From NCBI GenBank assembly GCA_016218635.1, contig JACRDJ010000016.1, positions 1 through 10,750 of the forward strand: DNA of 10,750 bases. Reading direction: 5' to 3'. Shown in pieces: positions 6,945 through 10,750 of the stretch. This DNA comes from Candidatus Iainarchaeum sp. GTDB lineage: Archaea > Iainarchaeota > Iainarchaeia > Iainarchaeales > JAFGBZ01. How positions within the stretch are numbered: the first letter of the stretch is position 1; the number at the start of each line of letters is the position of its first letter. Made by a program: the position numbers and the translations under genes. The notes under the pieces are model-generated. The model worked only from the letters and a program-made list of their open reading frames with translations, had not been told where the DNA came from and ran no database searches.

Positions 6945-6983
6945 AAAAAAAAGAAAGGAAATCAGCGATTTAGTATCGCTGAT
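6945..6983 (-). terminator. Hairpin and oligo-U terminator containing the RRM stop codon
   Basis: ATCAGCGAT (6961-6969) and ATCGCTGAT (6975-6983) form a perfect 9-bp stem. Its 5-nt loop contains the TAA stop of the RRM gene. On the minus strand the stem is followed after 8 nt by eight T (6952 to 6945) in a pyrimidine-rich run. This is the layout of an intrinsic terminator; in archaea the oligo-T tract alone may suffice. Confidence 0.7.
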
Positions 6984-7257
6984 TGAAGCCTCCCCTGCTG
7001 GGGCGTTCTTCCATGGGTCTGGCTTCGTTAACCACAATGGTGCGGCCTTCAATGCTTTTGCCGTTCATTTCGGCAACCGCGTTGGTGGCGTCTCCGTCCT
7101 GGTCAAACGTCACAAAACCGAATCCTTTGGAGCGGCGGGTCATGCGGTCCATGATCACGATCGCGTCCACAATGCTCCCGTACTGGGCAAACATATCTCT
7201 GAGCTGTTCTTTCGTGACGCTGAAAGGCAACCCACCAACAAACAATTTCTTACTCAT
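6970..7257 (-). CDS. Single-RRM RNA-binding protein (glycine-rich RBP type)
   Basis: 95 residues made almost entirely of one RNA recognition motif. RNP2 is LFVGGL at 5-10 and RNP1 is KGFGFVTF at 44-51, with the aromatic residues that stack on RNA bases (F6, F46, F48). The short tail PSRGGFNQRY carries one RGG. It probably binds single-stranded RNA and acts as an RNA chaperone or regulator. This form resembles the small RRM proteins of cyanobacteria and other bacteria; RRM proteins are uncommon in archaea, so transfer is likely. AGAGG lies about 9 nt before ATG 7257. The gene sits between the two tRNA-Pro genes on the opposite strand. Confidence 0.95.
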   Translation of the reverse strand: MSKKLFVGGLPFSVTKEQLRDMFAQYGSIVDAIVIMDRMTRRSKGFGFVTFDQDGDATNAVAEMNGKSIEGRTIVVNEARPMEERPSRGGFNQRY

Positions 7258-7285
7258 GTTCTATTCCTCTTGTGTTTCTTCGGCA

Positions 7286-7300
7286 CCGGAAAAATTCCGG
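7286..7300 (-). promoter_or_regulatory. Hairpin in the 5' leader of the RRM gene
   Basis: CCGGAA-AAA-TTCCGG on the plus strand is a perfect 6-bp stem. On the minus strand it lies in the predicted leader between the TATA box (7330-7338) and the Shine-Dalgarno site, about 28 nt before the start codon. It may influence stability or translation; self-regulation by the RRM protein is only a guess. Confidence 0.35.
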
Positions 7301-7329
7301 CCCTTAAAGAAGACCCCCCCAGCAAACAG

Positions 7330-7338
7330 TATATTAAA
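7330..7338 (-). promoter_or_regulatory. TATA box of the RRM gene
   Basis: TTTAATATA on the minus strand predicts transcription start near 7308. That gives a leader of about 50 nt, unlike the leaderless genes nearby and consistent with the visible Shine-Dalgarno site. Confidence 0.5.
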
Positions 7339-7393
7339 CTGCCGGTAAGTGTCTAACCGGTGCCGGATACCTTCAGGGAGTCCTGCCCAAAGG

Positions 7394-7401
7394 CATAAAA
7401 T
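7394..7401 (+). promoter_or_regulatory. TATA-like box ahead of tRNA-Pro(GGG)-proS
   Basis: CATAAAAT is centred about 32 nt before the tRNA. It predicts a start near 7424, a few bases before the mature 5' end. No separate TATA box fits in the 20-nt gap between tRNA and proS, so both may share this promoter. Confidence 0.45.
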
Positions 7402-7429
7402 CCCTACGGGCGCATCTTTGTAAGCCCTT

Positions 7430-7502
7430 GGGGGGGTAGTCTAGCCTGGTAGGACGCAACCTTGGGGTGGTTGAAACCCGAGTTCGAATCTTGGCCCTCC
7501 CA
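7430..7502 (+). tRNA. tRNA-Pro (anticodon GGG)
   Basis: Full cloverleaf of 73 nt. The acceptor stem GGGGGGG pairs with CCCTCCC (one G-U) and the discriminator base is A7502. The D arm is closely similar to the other tRNA-Pro. The anticodon stem is CAACC/GGTTG with loop TTGGGGT, giving anticodon GGG. The T arm is CCGAG-TTCGAAT-CTTGG. No intron and no encoded CCA. It reads CCC and CCU. Its 3' end is 20 nt before the proS start codon. Confidence 0.95.
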
Positions 7503-7522
7503 TTAAGATAAAATGATTCAAA

Positions 7523-8959
7523 ATGGCCAAAAAACAGCAAACGCATGGACTCACGGAAAAAAAAGAGGACAACTTCAGTGAATGGTATAACCAGGTGGCA
7601 CTCAAGGCCGAACTGGCCGACTATGGTCCCATCAAGGGATTCATGGTCATCCGCCCCAATGGATACCACATCTGGGAAAAAATCCAGGCATACTTTAACC
7701 CGGTCATGGAAAAAATGGGCGTCCAGAATGCCTATTTTCCACTTCTGATTCCCGAATCCTTCTTCAAAAAAGAGGCCAAGCATGCGGAAGGGTTTGCGCC
7801 CGAACTGGCCTGGCTGGAAAAAGAAAAGGAAATCACGGAACGCCTGGCGATCCGTCCCACCAGCGAAACCATCATGTATGATTCCTATGCCCGCTGGGTG
7901 CAGTCCTGGCGGGACCTTCCCCTGCGCATCAACCAATGGTGCAACGTGCTCCGATGGGAAGTCAAGCAAACCAAGCTCTTTTTACGTACCCGCGAATTCC
8001 TCTGGCAGGAAGGCCACTGCGCGTACGAAACCGAAGCACAATGCGTGCAGGAAGCCCGCATGGCACTCACGGAATACCAGAAAATGATTGAAGAATTGCT
8101 CGCCATCCCCGTCCTGGCGGGGGAAAAAACGGAGGCCGAACGCTTTGCCGGCGCCAAACAGACCTTCACGCTGGAAAGCTTCATGCCGGACGGTCGGGCC
8201 CTCCAGATGGCCACCAGCCATAACCTGGGACAGAATTTCTCCAAAACGTTCGGTTTCGCATTCGAGGGAAAAACGGGGGAAAAGGAATTTGCCTGGCAGA
8301 ATTCCTGGGGATTCTCCACCCGCCTCATTGGGGCGCTGATTATGGTCCACGCGGACAATCAGGGGCTTGTACTGCCCCCCCAGCTCGCCCGGCACCCGTG
8401 CGTCATCGTACCCATCCTCTTCGAGGAAACCAAGCAGGCCGTGCTCGCCGAATGTGTCAAGCTCAGGGAAAAACTCAAAAGATTCAACTGCCTCCTCGAC
8501 GACCGCGACTATTATTCCTCCGGATTCAAATTCAACGAACACGAACTCAAAGGAATTCCCTTACGGATCGAACTGGGACCCAAGGACCTCGCCAAAAACC
8601 AGTGCGTGCTCGTGCGCCGGGACACCAAGGAAAAGAAAATCATTCCACTGGCCGACATCGAGTCCGCAGTGGAAAAAGAACTGGCCACCATGCAGCAGGC
8701 CATGCTGAAAAAATCCCGCCAATACCTCCATGAATGCCGCATGAATGCCGGAAACTGGAATGAATTCGTGGCCGGCATTGAATCCAAAAAACTCGTGGAA
8801 GCATTATTCTGCGGAAAAAAGGAATGCGAGGAGCAAATCAGGCAAAAAACCCTGGCCACCTCCCGCTGCATTCCCTTTGACCGCGAACCCCAAAATGGGT
8901 CCTGCGTGCACTGCAACCAGCCAGCCACCCAACGCACTCTCTTCGCGCGCGCGTACTGA
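7523..8959 (+). CDS. proS: Prolyl-tRNA synthetase, archaeal/eukaryotic type
   Basis: 478 residues, class II. Activates proline with ATP and loads it on tRNA-Pro. Visible parts: RPTSET at 111-116 (the TxE proline-binding loop); motif 2 region RWE at 144-146 with RTREFLWQEGH at 155-165; motif 3 with GFSTRLIGALIMVHAD at 263-278; an anticodon-binding domain from about 293 (HPCVIVPILF). The C-terminal domain has Cys430, Cys435, Cys461 and Cys464, as in the zinc-binding domain of the archaeal type, and a conserved final tyrosine (ARAY). There is no bacterial editing insertion. The chosen ATG follows tRNA-Pro(GGG) by 20 nt with no Shine-Dalgarno site; an ATG at 7513 is out of frame. The message is probably released by tRNA 3' processing or starts just upstream. 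Confidence 0.98.
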   Translation: MAKKQQTHGLTEKKEDNFSEWYNQVALKAELADYGPIKGFMVIRPNGYHIWEKIQAYFNPVMEKMGVQNAYFPLLIPESFFKKEAKHAEGFAPELAWLEKEKEITERLAIRPTSETIMYDSYARWVQSWRDLPLRINQWCNVLRWEVKQTKLFLRTREFLWQEGHCAYETEAQCVQEARMALTEYQKMIEELLAIPVLAGEKTEAERFAGAKQTFTLESFMPDGRALQMATSHNLGQNFSKTFGFAFEGKTGEKEFAWQNSWGFSTRLIGALIMVHADNQGLVLPPQLARHPCVIVPILFEETKQAVLAECVKLREKLKRFNCLLDDRDYYSSGFKFNEHELKGIPLRIELGPKDLAKNQCVLVRRDTKEKKIIPLADIESAVEKELATMQQAMLKKSRQYLHECRMNAGNWNEFVAGIESKKLVEALFCGKKECEEQIRQKTLATSRCIPFDREPQNGSCVHCNQPATQRTLFARAY

Positions 8960-8994
8960 AAAGAATTAAATGCAGCAAACACGCATTCATTCCT

Positions 8995-9096
8995 ATGGTC
9001 CGAAAACCGGCTGGCATTCACCGAGTACGGGAAAGACTCGAATCATTCAGCGAAAAGCACCGGATGGAGGAAAGAGTCCAAAAAATAGTGGGATAG
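8995..9096 (+). CDS. Possible 33-residue ORF, perhaps truncated by the IS element
   Basis: ATG 8995 opens a frame of 33 codons to TAG at 9094-9096, rich in Arg, Glu and Lys (MVRKPAGIHRVRERLESFSE at the start). ATTAAATG at 8965-8972 is about 26 nt ahead, the spacing of the other leaderless genes here. Its stop codon falls in the first hairpin of the presumed IS end, so it may be the start of a longer gene cut by insertion. No family recognised. It could also be chance. Confidence 0.3.
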   Translation: MVRKPAGIHRVRERLESFSEKHRMEERVQKIVG

Positions 9097-9111
9097 GGGC
9101 TTTGCCCCTAT
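9093..9111. repeat. Perfect hairpin near the 3' end of the IS
   Basis: ATAGGGGC-TTT-GCCCCTAT, 8 bp with a 3-nt loop. It overlaps the stop codons of both tnpA (minus, 9108-9110) and the small ORF (plus, 9094-9096). May act as the IS end hairpin or as a transcription barrier. Confidence 0.6.
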
Positions 9112-9644
9112 GACCCCCTTGTGCGCCGAGCTTCCCCGCCAACCCCTTTGGGGGGGTTGTCGCACCCCCGCTCGGCGCTAACCTGAACTGAAGCTTGTAA
9201 GGTGGGTCGGTCGTCTAATACCTGTATGCTGTGGTGGCTTTGCTGGTTTCGGATGTACTCGGCTGCTTCCTCAATGTCCTGGTGGCCGGTTAACTGGTGG
9301 TGCTCGTATCCGGACCAGAAACCGCCTCGCGGGTAACGTTTACGAAAACCGGAGTGCGTTTCAAAAATACGCTTCGCACTCCTCGACTTCAGCATCACTT
9401 CAGCAACCATCACACTATACGCCTTAGGCACGTTCACCTGCAAGTGAACGTGATTGCCACCAAAACCAATCTCTCCAAACTCGAAGCCCTGCGCTTCGAG
9501 TTCCCGAAACGCACCCATGCAAGTGTCAATATGAGACTGCTTCAGAAAACAATTATACCTGCACTTGCACGCAAACATGAACGTCACCCAATTATTCCTC
9601 GAATCCTCCGGCTTTTTACAGCTAACGCTACCCAAACCAACCAT
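9108..9644 (-). CDS. tnpA: IS200/IS605 family Y1 transposase TnpA
   Basis: 178 residues from ATG 9644. This start was chosen over an upstream TTG at 9725 because AGGAGT lies 7 nt before it (9652-9657) and the upstream extension would read through the end hairpin. The HUH motif is H65-V66-H67 in GGNHVHLQV, and the catalytic tyrosine is probably Y130 in EYIRNQ, with Q134 one helical turn on; spacing fits ISHp608 TnpA. GFWSGY at 108-113 is the usual family motif. The enzyme cuts and joins single-stranded ends through a 5'-phosphotyrosine. The tail after about 145 is longer than usual and the last 20-odd codons lie inside the end hairpin at 9123-9178. Confidence 0.88.
   Translation of the reverse strand: MVGLGSVSCKKPEDSRNNWVTFMFACKCRYNCFLKQSHIDTCMGAFRELEAQGFEFGEIGFGGNHVHLQVNVPKAYSVMVAEVMLKSRSAKRIFETHSGFRKRYPRGGFWSGYEHHQLTGHQDIEEAAEYIRNQQSHHSIQVLDDRPTLQASVQVSAERGCDNPPKGVGGEARRTRGS
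9123..9178. repeat. Large nested hairpin inside the 3' end of tnpA
   Basis: The outer stem GCGCCGAG (9123-9130) with CTCGGCGC (9171-9178) is a perfect 8 bp. The inner stem CAACCCC (9140-9146) with GGGGTTG (9153-9159) is a perfect 7 bp. Likely the right-end recognition structure of the IS; it also encodes transposase residues. Confidence 0.65.
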
Positions 9645-9673
9645 AAAGACAACTCCTATCGCGCCAACCAAAG

Positions 9674-9693
9674 AGCGCCGCGCCAGCGGCGCT
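9674..9693. repeat. Perfect hairpin at the 5' side of tnpA (left end)
   Basis: AGCGCCGC-GCCA-GCGGCGCT, 8 bp with a 4-nt loop, about 30 nt upstream of the tnpA ATG. Likely the left-end structure recognised by TnpA; it may also limit incoming transcription. Confidence 0.6.
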
Positions 9694-9733
9694 GCGCGCG
9701 ATAAACAACACAAAAAAACAAACAAATAAACAG

Positions 9734-9782
9734 GCGACCGTTCACCAGCGGGTCCTACGGACCACGCAGTACTCCCGGTCGC
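9734..9782. repeat. Nested stem-loop upstream of the methyltransferase
   Basis: The outer stem GCGACCG (9734-9740) with CGGTCGC (9776-9782) is a perfect 7 bp. The inner stem GGTCC-TAC-GGACC lies at 9751-9763, with GCG/CGC added across a bulged A. Architecture resembles the 9123-9178 hairpin. It ends 12 nt before ATG 9795. It may be an IS end, a leader structure of the methyltransferase, or a barrier between the two. Confidence 0.5.
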
Positions 9783-9794
9783 TTAATCGAAATA

Positions 9795-10352
9795 ATGCCG
9801 GCCCACGAACGGGAAAACCTCGATGAGGACATCCGCTTTCGGAGCCTAATGCATTATGCACCCATCATCCAGGAAATCAGCCACTACATTCAAGCCCCTA
9901 AAGGAAAAACATTCCTGCATTTAGGCGACTCGGCCGGAATTCTAACCTACTACCTTCAGACACGCGGAGCCAAGGCCATTTCATTAGACACCAATCCCTT
10001 GCACAGCAAAATCGCCCGAGAAACGGGAAACCGAAAAGTCATCCGGGGAAACGCCAAAAGCCTGCCTTTCAGGGAAAACTCACTGGACTGCGTTATCAGC
10101 GGTCATTTTCTTTTCGCAGAGTACCCAGTACTGGATGACAGGGAAACCAACCAAGGAAGTCTGCAAATCCTCAACGAAGTCCGCCGGGCGCTTAAACCCG
10201 GCGGAATCGCCATCGTTTTTTCGGCCGCCATTAATCCGGACAAACCCGAATATCGCCCACTCATCGAACAGAATGGATTCACGATCACCCGGATAAAAGA
10301 GGACCCGGATGGAGCCTTTCACAGAACACTTTTTGTTCTCCGGAAAAAATGA
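9795..10352 (+). CDS. Class I SAM-dependent methyltransferase, substrate unknown
   Basis: 185 residues with the Rossmann-type Methyltransf_11 pattern. Motif I is FLHLGDSAGI at 40-49 (SAM-binding glycine loop, one glycine replaced by Ser/Ala). D65 in SLDTN is the acid that holds the ribose. GNAKSLPF at 85-92 is the adenine side, D98-C-V at 98-100 is motif IV, and LKPGG at 133-137 is the usual post-IV motif. The substrate (small molecule, RNA or protein) cannot be told. No Shine-Dalgarno site precedes ATG 9795; a nested hairpin ends 12 nt upstream, and AAATAAAC near 9724-9731 is the only TATA-like candidate. It converges with the acetyltransferase after 22 nt. Confidence 0.9.
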   Translation: MPAHERENLDEDIRFRSLMHYAPIIQEISHYIQAPKGKTFLHLGDSAGILTYYLQTRGAKAISLDTNPLHSKIARETGNRKVIRGNAKSLPFRENSLDCVISGHFLFAEYPVLDDRETNQGSLQILNEVRRALKPGGIAIVFSAAINPDKPEYRPLIEQNGFTITRIKEDPDGAFHRTLFVLRKK

Positions 10353-10374
10353 ACCCGCAAGCAGTGAAAACAGG

Positions 10375-10750
10375 CTAATTCAGGTAATCTTCCATTTCAG
10401 GGAGTTCCAGCAGTTCTTTTTCGTGCTCTTCCACGCGCTCGCCCTCGATTTTTTTTTCATGAAAGCGGGAAAACAAAAACCCGTGGCGCCGGTATAGTTT
10501 CTTGGCCACGGCATTCGATTCCTTCACCAGGAGCACCACCCGAAGGAAATCGTTTTTTTTCAGAAAACGGAAAACCAGCCGCATCAGCGAATGAGAAAGC
10601 CCTTTTCGGCGGAATGCAGGCACAATGGCCATCCCGTTAATGCGCGCGGTTTCCTCATCCAGGAACTCAAACTCCACAAACCCCACCAGGCGCCCTTCAT
10701 GCACGGCCTTCAGCACACTATAACGCCCGGAATCCAGGCGTTCCTTCCAG
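10375..10750 (-). CDS. GNAT family N-acetyltransferase, partial (N-terminus beyond right edge)
   Basis: The frame stays open to the window edge upstream of an internal GTG at 10716; the extra residues read WKERLDSGRYS before VLKAVHEGRLVGF, so the gene starts outside. At least 125 residues are visible. The GNAT core strand is HEGRLVGFVEFEF, and the acetyl-CoA pyrophosphate loop is VPAFRRKGLSHSLM with R-x-K-G-L-S in place of the common RxxGxG/A. N-A-V-A-K-K-L-Y then RHGF is the usual C-terminal motif B, as in RimI-like enzymes. An acidic tail ending LPEMEDYLN follows. It transfers an acetyl group from acetyl-CoA to an amine, perhaps a protein N-terminus; substrate unknown. Confidence 0.9.
   Translation of the reverse strand, partial: WKERLDSGRYSVLKAVHEGRLVGFVEFEFLDEETARINGMAIVPAFRRKGLSHSLMRLVFRFLKKNDFLRVVLLVKESNAVAKKLYRRHGFLFSRFHEKKIEGERVEEHEKELLELPEMEDYLN

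Larger units (their letters stand above)
9093..9693 (-). mobile_element. IS200/IS605-type insertion sequence (tnpA only), approximate ends
   Basis: A single Y1 transposase gene lies between GC-rich hairpins at 9093-9111 and 9123-9178 on its 3' side and 9674-9693 on its 5' side, as in IS200-like elements that recognise subterminal hairpins as single-stranded DNA. There are no inverted terminal repeats and no obvious target duplication, as expected. No tnpB or guide-RNA region is present. Ends are set at the outer hairpins; true cleavage sites cannot be fixed and could lie tens of bases further out. Confidence 0.6.

Noticed and set aside
7982..8542. 186-codon open frame on the minus strand within proS
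   Set aside because: Shadow of the synthetase; the plus frame holds class II motifs 2 and 3 over the same bases.
9021..9030. CCGAGTACGG, which also occurs at 6503-6512
   Set aside because: A lone 10-nt match with unlike flanks is too weak to call a repeat.
9093..9693. TnpB-type nuclease with guide RNA next to the transposase
   Set aside because: No open frame of the needed size or RuvC motif lies on either side; only TnpA is present.
9645..9725. N-terminal extension of the transposase from TTG 9725
   Set aside because: The extension would be encoded by the left-end hairpin, lacks family similarity, and a clear AGGAGT site precedes the ATG at 9644.

Overview
The window looks like a chromosomal segment of an archaeon. 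It has an archaeal/eukaryotic-type prolyl-tRNA synthetase, an ATP-dependent DNA ligase of the archaeal LIG1-like family, tRNA genes without encoded CCA, and TATA-box sequences placed about 25-30 nt ahead of several start codons with little or no Shine-Dalgarno signal (largely leaderless transcription). Tight packing, small membrane proteins of unknown function and a bacterial-style single-RRM protein would suit a DPANN-type lineage, but the phylum is my inference and cannot be fixed from this sequence alone.

Layout. 1-1409 (minus) is the N-terminal part of a secreted parallel beta-helix protein that runs off the left edge. 1464-1589 is a C-terminal gene remnant. 1647-2852 (plus) is an AAA_14/DUF4143 ATPase flanked by two copies of one ~67-nt sequence. 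2865-5881 (minus) is a tight operon: DNA ligase, a 76-residue two-helix membrane protein, and an anchored cysteine-rich surface protein. 5986-6450 (plus) is a polytopic membrane protein transcribed divergently from the ligase.

6452-7502 is an RNA-rich stretch. A TATA box is followed by three imperfect ~55-nt double-hairpin units, tRNA-Pro(UGG), a second run of perfect hairpins, a minus-strand RRM gene whose stop codon sits in the loop of its terminator hairpin, and then tRNA-Pro(GGG). The latter ends 20 nt before proS (7523-8959), so two proline tRNAs and their cognate synthetase form one proline-charging locus.

Right end: a possible 33-codon ORF, an IS200/IS605-type element with a single Y1 transposase and end hairpins (about 9093-9693), a nested stem-loop, a class I SAM methyltransferase (9795-10352), and a GNAT acetyltransferase that runs off the right edge.

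The points most worth checking are the hairpin arrays around tRNA-Pro(UGG), the tRNA-in-leader arrangement of proS, and the duplicated gene end that brackets the ATPase.
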